The position numbers and the translations under genes were made by a program. 13,716 bases of DNA from Pseudomonadota bacterium (lineage in GTDB: Bacteria; Pseudomonadota; Gammaproteobacteria; Burkholderiales; Thiobacillaceae), in the NCBI GenBank assembly GCA_030836725.1, contig JAUPLV010000047.1, positions 1 through 13,716 of the forward strand. The letters are read 5' to 3'. Positions 6,198-13,716 of the stretch are shown one piece after another. The notes below the pieces were generated by a model. It saw only the letters and a list, made by a program, of their open reading frames with translations. It was not told the DNA's origin and did not search any database. Numbering within the stretch: the first letter of the stretch is position 1; every line of letters begins with the position of its first letter.

Positions 6198-7271
6198 ATG
6201 AAATTCATTGACGAAGCCAGAATTCAGGTCATCGCCGGCAAGGGCGGGGACGGCAGCGCTTCGTTCCGTCGCGAGAAGAACGTTCCCTTTGGCGGTCCCG
6301 ATGGAGGCGATGGCGGTCGCGGCGGCAGCGTGATCGCGGTGGCCGACCGCAACATCAATACCCTGGTCGAGTTTCGTTTCGCCCGCGTCTTCAAGGCGCA
6401 GAAAGGCGAAAACGGGCGCGGCGCGCAGTGTTACGGTAAGGGCGGCGAAGACCTCGTTATCCGCGTTCCGGTGGGCACCGTATTTACCGACCTCAACACC
6501 GGCGAGGCGATCGCCGATCTGGCCGCGGATGGGCAGACGGTGTGCCTGGCCAAGGGCGGCAAGGGCGGTCTGGGCAACCTGCATTTCAAGTCGAGCACCA
6601 ACCGCGCGCCGCGCCAGCACACGCTGGGCGAACCGGGCGAGGAATGGGAACTGGCGCTGGAGCTGAAGGTGCTGGCCGACGTCGGCCTGTTGGGCATGCC
6701 CAATGCGGGTAAGTCGACCTTCATCCGCGCTGTTTCGGCGGCCCGTCCCAAGGTGGCCGATTATCCGTTCACCACGCTGGCGCCCAATCTGGGCGTGGTG
6801 CGGGTCGATAGCGAACGCAGTTTTGTCATTGCCGACATTCCCGGACTGATCGAAGGCGCGGCGGAAGGTGCGGGGCTGGGCCACCAGTTCCTGCGGCACC
6901 TGCAGCGTACGCGGGTGCTGCTGCATCTGGTCGACATTTCGCCGCGCTGGGAAACGGGCGATCCGGTGCACGAAGCGCGTGCCATCGTCGAGGAACTGCG
7001 CAAGTACGACCAGCAGCTCTACGAGAAGACGCGCTGGCTGGTGCTGAACAAGATCGACATGGTGGACGAGGCCGAACGCGAGGCCGTGGTGGCCAAGTTC
7101 GTGGCGGACTACGAGTGGACCGGGCCGGTGTTCGCGATTTCGGCGCTGGACGGCACCGGCTGCACGGCGCTGACCTACGCGATCATGGACTATCTGGACA
7201 CGCAGGCTGCCGTGATTCTCGCGGATGAGCCAGCGGATCCGCCGGCCAGGGATGCGCCCGCCGCCGATTAA
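6198..7271 (+). CDS. obgE: Obg-family GTPase (ObgE/CgtA)
   Basis: The 357-aa protein has the glycine-rich Obg fold at residues 1-158 (AGKGGDGSASFRREK, GGPDGGDGGRGGSV) followed by a GTPase domain. Visible motifs are G1 GMPNAGKS (166-173), switch I TT (192-193), G3 DIPG (213-216), G4 NKID (284-287) and G5 SAL (315-317). The short acidic/proline tail DEPADPPARDAPAAD lacks the folded C-terminal domain of Gram-positive Obg, as usual in proteobacteria. Obg proteins bind the large ribosomal subunit and link ribosome assembly to (p)ppGpp and the cell cycle; the gene order rplU-rpmA-obgE is widely conserved. The start is supported by AGGA at 6186-6189. The terminator upstream suggests reduced expression relative to the ribosomal proteins. 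The stop overlaps by 4 bases the end of the opposite-strand 94-aa gene. Confidence 0.97.
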   Translation: MKFIDEARIQVIAGKGGDGSASFRREKNVPFGGPDGGDGGRGGSVIAVADRNINTLVEFRFARVFKAQKGENGRGAQCYGKGGEDLVIRVPVGTVFTDLNTGEAIADLAADGQTVCLAKGGKGGLGNLHFKSSTNRAPRQHTLGEPGEEWELALELKVLADVGLLGMPNAGKSTFIRAVSAARPKVADYPFTTLAPNLGVVRVDSERSFVIADIPGLIEGAAEGAGLGHQFLRHLQRTRVLLHLVDISPRWETGDPVHEARAIVEELRKYDQQLYEKTRWLVLNKIDMVDEAEREAVVAKFVADYEWTGPVFAISALDGTGCTALTYAIMDYLDTQAAVILADEPADPPARDAPAAD

Positions 7272-7552
7272 GCTTTCCGTGAATCGGCGGGTGACGGTGC
7301 GTCGTCGCCGATACGCTTCCAGTCGTTTTCCAGCAGCGCCACCTGGTACTTGGCCCAACGGGCAAACTCCGCAGGGCTGCAATGGCCTTTCTTGCGGCGG
7401 CAGGTGCCGGCGATTCCCTTGAAGTGATAAATCACCTCGCCGGTTTCGGCGTCGACGGCGATTTCGGCCAGCTGGCGCACGCCCCAGGTGCGGCCATAGG
7501 CGCCGTTGCTGTAGAAAAATCCGATTTTGAGTTCGTTAATCGATATTGGCAT
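7268..7552 (-). CDS. Uncharacterised 94-aa protein downstream of cbbO
   Basis: I do not recognise this 94-residue protein. It begins MPISINELKIGFFYSNGAYGRTWGVRQL and has no signal peptide or membrane segment. A beta-rich first half reads IAVDAETGEVIYHFKGIAGT, where a measure of 'tag then TGEV' suggests a small barrel-like fold. The middle has CRRKKGHCSPAEFARWAKYQV with two cysteines six residues apart, and the last third is a helix (EFARWAKYQVALLENDWKRI). Codon use resembles the neighbours, which favours a real gene. Its stop overlaps the obgE stop in convergent orientation. It follows cbbO by 61 bases on the same strand with a REP-like palindrome between, so it may or may not belong to the cbbQO transcript. 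The ribosome binding site is poor. Confidence 0.6.
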   Translation of the reverse strand: MPISINELKIGFFYSNGAYGRTWGVRQLAEIAVDAETGEVIYHFKGIAGTCRRKKGHCSPAEFARWAKYQVALLENDWKRIGDDAPSPADSRKA

Positions 7553-7564
7553 GGCGTTTACGCT

Positions 7565-7598
7565 CTCTCCCGCATGCGGGAGAGGGATGGGGAGAGGG
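7565..7598. repeat. REP-like palindromic repeat, copy 1
   Basis: A perfect 20-base palindrome (7565-7584, arms CTCTCCCGC / GCGGGAGAG around AT) is followed by GGATGGGGAGAGGG. The 34-base unit is identical at 32 of 34 positions, in the same orientation, to a second copy at 10581-10614. Units of this style are common dispersed intergenic repeats in proteobacteria. This copy lies in the 61-base gap between cbbO and the 94-aa gene. Confidence 0.8.
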
Positions 7599-7613
7599 CG
7601 AGCAAAGCGGGGG

Positions 7614-9734
7614 TCATGTCGTGATGCGCCGGTAAATTTCAGTCACTTTCAGCGGCAATTGTTGTACCTCATCCAGGATGATGTAACGCGCCGCGCCGTA
7701 CATGTGCGGCAGATAGTCGCGCGCGTCGCGGTCGAGCGTGATGCAGAAGGGGTGGATGCCGGTGCGCGCGGCTTCCAGCAGCGCCATGCGCGTATCCTCG
7801 ATTCCGTACTGACCATGGTAGACATCGAAGTAATCGTCGGGGCGGCCGTCCGACAAGGTCACCAGCACGCGGGTTTTGGCCTCGGCCTTGTTCAGCAACC
7901 TGGTCATGTGGCGCAGTGCAAAGCCCATGCGGGTGTATTCCTGCGGACGGATGCCGGAGATGCGCGCTTTGACTTCATCATCGTAGACATCGTCGAAGGT
8001 CTTGATGCGGAACAGCTCGCAGCGCTTGCGCGTGGTCCCGGAAAAGCCGTAGATCGCATAGCGGTCGCCCAGCAGTTCGAGCGCCTCGCATAACAAGACC
8101 AGGGCCTCGCGTTCGGTTTCATTGATCCAGCCTTTGGTCGATCCGCTCATGTCGACCAGAAAGGCAACGGCAATGTTGCGTTCCGCACGGTGCTGATGCA
8201 CAAACAGGCGATCGCTCATCTCGCGTCCGTCCCGGGCGTCGGCGAGTGCCTCGATCAGCGCGTCGAGGTCGATTTCGTCGCCCTGGGTCTGGCGTTTCTC
8301 GATGCGGTTTTCATCGCGCAAAGCCTCGAATTTCCTGCGCAACTGCTTCACGATGCCGTGGTACTTGTGCAGCGTGTCTTCGACAAAATGGTCGTAAACC
8401 GGCGGCACGGCCTTTTCGCGCATCACGCACCAGTTCTTGCGGTAATGCTGGCGACCGTGATCCCATTCCGGAAAAAGTTCGGCGCCCTTTTCATGGTAGG
8501 TGCCCTGCCAGACGGCATCCGGGTCCTCCGGCTGGTCAAACACCAGCTTTGGATCGTACTCGCCGTCGCCTGCGGGCGTCAGATATTCCGGCGGGATCTC
8601 GCCAAAGTCGAGATACACCGAAGTGAGCAGTTGTCTGACATCGTCCGGCGGCGACAGCGGCGCGCCGTCGAGCGTGATTTCGAAATCCAGTTTGCCGTTT
8701 TCGTCGCGGGGAGTCGCCTCGATCTCATGCCTGGATGGGGTGTCCGGTTTGGCGTCGCGTTCAGCGGGAGGGGAATCTTTCAGCAACTCGGCCAGCTTGA
8801 CGCGCAGCCTTGCCTTGTCCTTGTCGAGCCGGGCGGCGCGCGTGCTGAAAATCGCCTCGGGGCGGATCACGCCCTGATCGGTCCAGCGTGGACAATCCGC
8901 CAGCGCATAGGCCTGGTCGAGCAGGGCGAGGCTGGCCTCGAGCGGCGTCTCCGGCGCATCCAGTTGTCCGGCCAGCGCTTGCCAGGCGGGGGACATCGGC
9001 GCGTCGAGGCGGCCGCGCATACGCCGCATCTCGCGATGCATGCCCGGCAGTTCCTGCGCAATGCGCGCGGTGAGGCGCAGGGTTTCCAGAGCGTGCAGGC
9101 GCGCCAGTGCGCGTTCGGGATCGTCGTAGCGCGCGACGATTGCAGCAAAGTCGATGCGCAGCGTCCCAAAGCGGGTTTGCGCCCAAAGCAGCGTCACCAT
9201 GGCCTTGGCAAGCTGGAAATTGTCGGCTTCGTCGGGTAGCGCGGCTATCAGCGGAGGCAGAACCACCCGTTCGCCATCCGTCCAGGCGGCATCGCCTTCC
9301 TCCAGCCGCAAACGGCGCCCGGACAGGCCGCAGATGAAATTCCCGAGAACGGGCGCGACTTCCTCGAACAGCACTCCGGTCGCGTCATTGCGGTGCTGGT
9401 TTTCATCGAAGTTGTCGGCTTGTTCCATCACCCGCAGCGCATTTTGCAGCCCGGTTTGATCGAAGACGTCGCAGGCGTGAATTGCCCAGGCCTCGAGCAG
9501 GCGGCGTTCCATGCGCGTCAGCAGCGCCGGCGCGCGCTGACCGAATTGCCAGGCCAGCGTGATGTGGGTGGATGCAATGCGGCGAATCCAGCCGAGGATG
9601 AAATCCTGCTCGTCGTGTTTTAACCGGGCCAGTTCAGCCGCCACGCGCTCGACCTTGTAGAACGTGAATTCGGTATCCAGCCAGACATGCAGCAGGGCTT
9701 CGATGTGCTCGGCGCGATGGGGTGACTGAGCCAT
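7614..9734 (-). CDS. cbbO: CbbO/NorD-type von Willebrand factor A protein, RuBisCO activase partner
   Basis: The 706-aa protein has a long helical N-terminal region of no obvious fold, a charged middle (near KDSPPAERDAKPDTPSRHE) and a C-terminal von Willebrand factor A domain. The metal-binding MIDAS motif DMSGS begins at Asp528 after NIAVAFLV, and the later metal-ligand region TLSDGRPDDYFDVYHGQYG is kept. CbbO binds RuBisCO and, with the CbbQ AAA+ hexamer, remodels inhibited RuBisCO. The close relative NorD acts on nitric oxide reductase with NorQ, so NorD-like function is the main alternative. It begins 21 bases after cbbQ, so the two are one operon. The ribosome binding site is weak (GCAGGCG), which suggests translation helped by coupling. 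No RuBisCO or norBC gene lies in the window, so the client is not shown. Confidence 0.85.
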   Translation of the reverse strand: MAQSPHRAEHIEALLHVWLDTEFTFYKVERVAAELARLKHDEQDFILGWIRRIASTHITLAWQFGQRAPALLTRMERRLLEAWAIHACDVFDQTGLQNALRVMEQADNFDENQHRNDATGVLFEEVAPVLGNFICGLSGRRLRLEEGDAAWTDGERVVLPPLIAALPDEADNFQLAKAMVTLLWAQTRFGTLRIDFAAIVARYDDPERALARLHALETLRLTARIAQELPGMHREMRRMRGRLDAPMSPAWQALAGQLDAPETPLEASLALLDQAYALADCPRWTDQGVIRPEAIFSTRAARLDKDKARLRVKLAELLKDSPPAERDAKPDTPSRHEIEATPRDENGKLDFEITLDGAPLSPPDDVRQLLTSVYLDFGEIPPEYLTPAGDGEYDPKLVFDQPEDPDAVWQGTYHEKGAELFPEWDHGRQHYRKNWCVMREKAVPPVYDHFVEDTLHKYHGIVKQLRRKFEALRDENRIEKRQTQGDEIDLDALIEALADARDGREMSDRLFVHQHRAERNIAVAFLVDMSGSTKGWINETEREALVLLCEALELLGDRYAIYGFSGTTRKRCELFRIKTFDDVYDDEVKARISGIRPQEYTRMGFALRHMTRLLNKAEAKTRVLVTLSDGRPDDYFDVYHGQYGIEDTRMALLEAARTGIHPFCITLDRDARDYLPHMYGAARYIILDEVQQLPLKVTEIYRRITT

Positions 9735-9755
9735 GGGAAACGCCTGCGCGGACGA

Positions 9756-10568
<813 letters not shown>

Positions 10569-10580
10569 TACGTTCGCACC

Positions 10581-10614
10581 CTCTCCCGCAAGCGGGAGAG
10601 GGTTGGGGAGAGGG
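10581..10614. repeat. REP-like palindromic repeat, copy 2
   Basis: This 34-base unit matches the copy at 7565-7598 except for two positions (the 11th and 23rd). Here the stem is longer: ACCCTCTCCCGC (10578-10589) pairs with GCGGGAGAGGGT (10592-10603) around AA. It fills most of the 71-base gap between the DUF4124 gene and cbbQ and extends to 13 bases before the chosen cbbQ ATG. With copy 1 it brackets cbbQ-cbbO. Confidence 0.8.
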
Positions 10615-10639
10615 GCGGGCGCCATCATGTCACGCGGGT

Positions 10640-11104
10640 TTAAAAGCAGCCGGATTGCTGCTTCTTGTATTCGAGTTCTTCGACTTCATCGTTCCAGTCA
10701 TTCATCTGTTTCTGCGTATAACCTTTGCGCCGCGCTTTGTCCATTTTATCGAGCACGTTGCCCAGCTTGTCGTTGATCGCGTCGCACTGGCGTGCCGAGG
10801 CACGCGGGGCGGATTTGCCGGTGCTGTGCAGGTCGAGGCGGAGGGTTGCCGCAGGTTTCGAAGCGGCGGCCCTGGCAGGAGCGGGTTTGTCCACCTGCGT
10901 GCGGACCGGGGCGGGACGAACGGGATCGGGCCGGGGCGCGGGGTCGATCGGCACGGTGCGGGTTTCGCGTGCATTGTTGCAGGGCAGGTTGGAATAGGTG
11001 ACCTTGCCCTGCGAGTCGATGCACTTGTTGAGCGTGGCCTGTGCCACCGCCCCGGCGGGGAGCAGGGCGGCAAACGCGAACAGGATCGGGGCAAGGCAAC
11101 GCAT
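10640..11104 (-). CDS. Secreted DUF4124-domain protein
   Basis: The 154-aa product has a signal peptide (MRCLAPILFAFAALLPAGAVAQA, cleavage likely after AQA). A short DUF4124-type motif follows (LNKCIDSQGKVTYSNLPCNN, the K/W-x-D-x-x-G-x-x-x-Y/F-S-x-x-P pattern). Then come a proline/alanine linker rich in RPDPVRPAPVR repeats and a charged C-terminal helix (NDKLGNVLDKMDKARRKGYTQKQMNDWNDEVEELEYKKQQ) ending SGCF. Four cysteines in the mature part could form two disulfides. DUF4124 proteins are periplasmic and of unknown function. The ATG at 11102-11104 lies 5 bases after the ykgJ-type stop. A TTG at 11111-11113 overlapping that stop, with GGGGAA before it, is an alternative start adding three residues. 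It is probably co-transcribed with its upstream neighbour. Confidence 0.8.
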   Translation of the reverse strand: MRCLAPILFAFAALLPAGAVAQATLNKCIDSQGKVTYSNLPCNNARETRTVPIDPAPRPDPVRPAPVRTQVDKPAPARAAASKPAATLRLDLHSTGKSAPRASARQCDAINDKLGNVLDKMDKARRKGYTQKQMNDWNDEVEELEYKKQQSGCF

Positions 11105-11109
11105 GGGAT

Positions 11110-12021
11110 TCAATGTTCCCCTGAATATTTGTCGTCTTCCAGTTCCATCTTCTTCTGGAATCCGGCTTCTTTTTCCTGCTCGGCCAGGGCGCGCTTGCGC
11201 GCCAGACGTTTGTCGTACGCCCCCGGGTGCTGCTCGACAAAATCTTCGCCGAATAGCGCATGGCGCAGGAAGTTCATGCCAAAGTCGAGCAGGGCCTCGT
11301 CGTCGGCGATCAGGGCCGCCATGATCTCGACCGGAATGTTGTAGGTGTCGTTGAAACTCGGGCTCATCACGAAGGCGCGGAAACGGTCGACGTCGTAGCT
11401 CGCCATGAAGAACAGCTGGTTCGATACCGGCGAGGGCTTGCCGATGGAAGGGCCGGCCGACTTGCGCTTGACCACCAGCTGCCGCCAGGCATGGGCCTTC
11501 TCGTCGTATTCGGCGACGCCCTGTTCGGTGCGGTATTGCTCGATGGTCTGCGTCTTGTTCTCGAAATGGCCGAGGCAGTGCGGTTCCCGTACCAGTGCAT
11601 AGGCGCTGCGGTCGACATATTCATCGGAGCGGCGCATGGTCAACAGCGCCACCGGATAGTAGCGGCAGGCGGTGGGACGGTCTTCGTAGACGCCGCAGCC
11701 TTCGGGCTTCATGAATTGGCAGGCGGTGCCGCCTTCGACCGGATTCAGCTTGATGCCGGGCATGCCGTCCTTGTCCATCTCGAACGGGACCGAGTACTGC
11801 TTGAGGAATTCGCCCGATGACATATTCAGGCGCTTCTTCAGACGCAGGACATCGTAGGGCGTCAGCGGAATGTCGATGTTGCTGCAGCAGGCGTTCCAGC
11901 ATTTGATGTTGCGATGGCAACTGAACTGCAGCTGCGCGTCTTCCGCCAGCATGATGGGTTTGACCGGACTGCCCGCAAACGGGGAATCATCGATCATGTC
12001 TTTAAATTCGGATTCGTTCAT
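11110..12021 (-). CDS. YkgJ-type cysteine-cluster protein (zinc/iron-chelating domain, PF03692-like)
   Basis: The 303-aa cytoplasmic protein carries an N-terminal cysteine cluster: Cys35, Cys41, Cys45 and Cys46 (FSCHRNIKCWNACC), then IPLTPYDVLRLKKRL. Cys101, Cys109 and Cys119 follow in TACQFMKPEGCGVYEDRPTACRYYP, and Cys149 in EPHCLGH. This matches the long form of the YkgJ/CxxCxxCC family, thought to bind zinc or an iron-sulfur cluster; no biochemical role is settled. The spacing C-x5-C-x3-CC is looser than the short-form C-x2-C-x2-CC. The C-terminal half is helical and ends in a lysine/glutamate-rich segment. GAGG (12028-12031) precedes the ATG. It lies directly downstream of aprA but after a strong terminator, so it probably has its own promoter. 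I could not pick one confidently in 12022-12147. Confidence 0.85.
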   Translation of the reverse strand: MNESEFKDMIDDSPFAGSPVKPIMLAEDAQLQFSCHRNIKCWNACCSNIDIPLTPYDVLRLKKRLNMSSGEFLKQYSVPFEMDKDGMPGIKLNPVEGGTACQFMKPEGCGVYEDRPTACRYYPVALLTMRRSDEYVDRSAYALVREPHCLGHFENKTQTIEQYRTEQGVAEYDEKAHAWRQLVVKRKSAGPSIGKPSPVSNQLFFMASYDVDRFRAFVMSPSFNDTYNIPVEIMAALIADDEALLDFGMNFLRHALFGEDFVEQHPGAYDKRLARKRALAEQEKEAGFQKKMELEDDKYSGEH

Positions 12022-12147
12022 GGTTCAACCTCGTGGGGACGGGCCCCTCGCTTCAAAAATCAAAAACATACAGTCGGGAATGCGTAGGGTACGCGCTTTC
12101 GACTGGATGCTGAACAAGCATGTACGGCTTGCTGCTGCCGATTCCGG

Positions 12148-12177
12148 AAAAAAACCGGGCGCCGTGAAGGCGCCCGG
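12148..12177 (-). terminator. Intrinsic terminator of the apr operon
   Basis: On the minus strand a perfect 9-bp GC-rich stem, CCGGGCGCC (12177-12169) with GGCGCCCGG (12163-12155), closes a 5-base loop. Seven T residues follow (12154-12148). It starts 30 bases after the aprA stop codon, so aprA is the last gene of its transcription unit and the ykgJ-type gene needs separate initiation or readthrough. Confidence 0.92.
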
Positions 12178-12207
12178 AGTTTACTGCCTGGCTAATTAAC
12201 GAATCAA

Positions 12208-13716
12208 TTAGTGAGCAGCGGGCTTGAACAGCTTGGACTTGTCGACAATGTCCACGTGGGCGCGCTTGAAGCAGTTCCACTTCTTGGAGTTCTTGTCGTA
12301 CACCGAGTTCACGAAGCAGTGCCAGTTTTCCTCATCGACAAAGTTCTTGTCCATGCGGTAGTAGAAGCCGGGGTAACGGCTTTCTTCGCGGAACTGGATG
12401 TGCTTCATGTGGGCTTCGGCCGTCAGGATGCGATGGTAGTTTTCCCATGCACGCAGCAGCTCGTGCAGATCCTTCGCACGCATCTTCTCGGCGTCTTCCT
12501 TCAGCATGCCGAGCTTGTCTTCCGCCACGGCCAGCATGTTGGCGTTGGTCTTGTAGTAGGTCGCGACACCTGCAACATACTCGTCCATGATCTTCTGCAG
12601 ACGGAACTGCAGCATCTTGGGGGTGATGTAGTTGGGGTTGACGTCGATCGCGGTGGTGTAGTCCTTGAACTCGAGGAAGGTACGCACCGGCTTGTAGATC
12701 TCTTCGACCAGTTGCTCGACGGGGGTGTCGAGCTCGACCTTCATATCCTTGTTGTCGATGCAGTACTTGACCATGGACTTGGCGCACATGCGGCCTTCGG
12801 CGTGGGAGCCGGAGGAGAACTTGTGGCCGGATGCGCCCACGCCGTCGCCGGCGGTGAACAGACCCTTGACCGTGGTCATCGAGCGATAGCCCCAGTTCCA
12901 GCCCTTGGGCAGGTGGGCCGGGATCTTGGCCGCATCGGCGTGGTCTTCGGAAGTCGGTGCGCCCACGTCGGTCGGGCCCGACACCCAGATGCCGCAGCAG
13001 CCGGAGTGGGAGCCGAGCAGGTAGGGCTCGGTCGGCATCAGTTCGGAGTTCTTCTTCTCCGGCTCGATGTTCTCGCCCACCCAGATACCGCACTGGCCGA
13101 CGCACATGTCGAGGAAGTCTTCCCAGGCTTCGGCTTCGAGGTGCTTCACTTCGCGCGGGGTCAGGGTTTCCTTGAGCTTGGCAAGGGCGGTCACGGTGTC
13201 CATGTAGATGGGGCCGCGGCCTTCCTGCATTTCCTTCAGCATCAGGTGGTTACGCAGACACGATGCGGGAACGGCTGCCTGCCCGTAGGGGGGGTAGTCG
13301 TTCAGCAGTTCCTTGTTCTTCACCATGTAGACTTCGCCGTAGGCGTTGACGGCCTGGGCCTTGAACAGCAGGAACCAGGCGCCGACCGGGCCGTAGCCGT
13401 CCTTGAAGCGGGCGGGCACGAAGCGGTTTTCCATCATGGTCAGCTCGGCGCCAGCTTCGGCAGCCATCGCGTAGGTCGAACCTGCGTTCCACACCGGGTA
13501 CCAGGCACGGCCGGTACCTTCACCGACGGAGCGCGGACGGAAGATGTTCACGCAGCCACCGGCGGCCAGCAGAATCGCCTTGGCCTTGTACACGACAACC
13601 TTGTGGTCGCGGGTCGAGAAGCCGACGGCACCGGCGATGCGGCTCGGGTCGTTCTTGTCGTTGACCAGCTTGACGATGAAGATGCGCTCTTCAATGCGAT
13701 CCATGCCAAGCGCCTT
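12208..13716 (-). CDS. aprA: Dissimilatory adenylylsulfate (APS) reductase alpha subunit, 5' end outside the window
   Basis: The frame is open through the right edge (KALG precedes the first internal Met), giving the last 502 residues of a protein of roughly 650. AprA is the FAD subunit of APS reductase; in sulfur oxidisers the AprBA complex converts sulfite and AMP to APS in the cytoplasm. Substrate-site residues known from the Archaeoglobus fulgidus enzyme (from memory: Trp234, Arg265, Leu278, Arg317, His398) have matches: Trp in GRAWYPVWNAG, Arg in VPARFKDG, Leu in GAWFLL, Arg in SCLRNHLML and His in GSHSGCCGIW. The spacing of the first four agrees exactly. FAD-domain blocks AILLAAGGCVNIFRPRS and GLFTAGDGVGASGHKFSSGSHAEGR are intact. 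Direction (oxidative) is inferred from the betaproteobacterial context. aprB is expected upstream, beyond the window. A strong terminator follows. Confidence 0.96.
   Translation of the reverse strand, partial: KALGMDRIEERIFIVKLVNDKNDPSRIAGAVGFSTRDHKVVVYKAKAILLAAGGCVNIFRPRSVGEGTGRAWYPVWNAGSTYAMAAEAGAELTMMENRFVPARFKDGYGPVGAWFLLFKAQAVNAYGEVYMVKNKELLNDYPPYGQAAVPASCLRNHLMLKEMQEGRGPIYMDTVTALAKLKETLTPREVKHLEAEAWEDFLDMCVGQCGIWVGENIEPEKKNSELMPTEPYLLGSHSGCCGIWVSGPTDVGAPTSEDHADAAKIPAHLPKGWNWGYRSMTTVKGLFTAGDGVGASGHKFSSGSHAEGRMCAKSMVKYCIDNKDMKVELDTPVEQLVEEIYKPVRTFLEFKDYTTAIDVNPNYITPKMLQFRLQKIMDEYVAGVATYYKTNANMLAVAEDKLGMLKEDAEKMRAKDLHELLRAWENYHRILTAEAHMKHIQFREESRYPGFYYRMDKNFVDEENWHCFVNSVYDKNSKKWNCFKRAHVDIVDKSKLFKPAAH

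Noticed and set aside
5436..7382. A 648-codon open frame on the minus strand opposite rplU, rpmA and obgE
   Set aside because: It is antisense to three unmistakable conserved genes. Its protein is low-complexity (H, Q, A, R, V rich), as expected from the mirror frame of GC-rich coding DNA.
8190..9239. A 349-codon plus-strand open frame inside cbbO
   Set aside because: It is opposite the CbbO frame, which has a convincing vWA domain. The plus-strand product has no recognisable motif.
10569..10628. An N-terminal extension of cbbQ to the ATG at 10628
   Set aside because: The added residues are the translation of a dispersed palindromic repeat. The family-like sequence begins at the ATG at 10568.

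Overview
This is a high-GC window from a chromosome that looks betaproteobacterial. It most likely comes from a sulfur-oxidising chemolithoautotroph of the Thiobacillus / Sulfuricella / Sulfuriferula kind. The lifestyle is inferred from aprA (dissimilatory APS reductase, alpha subunit) at the right edge and a cbbQ-cbbO RuBisCO-activase pair close by. The housekeeping genes (ispB, rplU-rpmA-obgE, a HU protein, tRNA-Pro) fit the same placement. The genus is a guess from gene content, not from a search.

Left part (1-3402): the C-terminal half of an AcrB/MexB-type RND pump (cut by the left edge) overlaps by ATGA an OprM-type outer-membrane lipoprotein, so this is the end of a tripartite efflux operon. 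A 316-base convergent gap rich in inverted repeats follows.

Middle-left (3403-5363, all minus strand): a HU-family nucleoid protein with its own sigma70-like promoter, a tiny lipoprotein, tRNA-Pro(CGG), and ispB (octaprenyl diphosphate synthase, GTG start). The tRNA promoter candidate lies inside the ispB 3' end. A plus-strand intrinsic terminator with no obvious plus-strand gene sits between ispB and the tRNA.

Middle (5364-7271, plus strand): a clear TTGACT-N17-TAGAAT promoter drives rplU-rpmA. An intrinsic terminator ends 18 bases before the obgE start codon.

Right part (7268-13716, all minus strand). In transcription order it holds aprA (5' end outside the window, strong terminator), a YkgJ-type cysteine-cluster protein, a DUF4124 secreted protein, cbbQ, cbbO and a small unknown protein. 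Two near-identical 34-base REP-like palindromes flank cbbQ-cbbO. The upstream copy produces a false N-terminal extension of cbbQ. No RuBisCO gene is visible.

I saw no CRISPR array, transposase, phage gene or rRNA. I did not find a clearly new system. The most informative leads are the aprA-ykgJ-DUF4124-cbbQO neighbourhood, the repeat pair around cbbQO, and several unexplained hairpins in intergenic regions.
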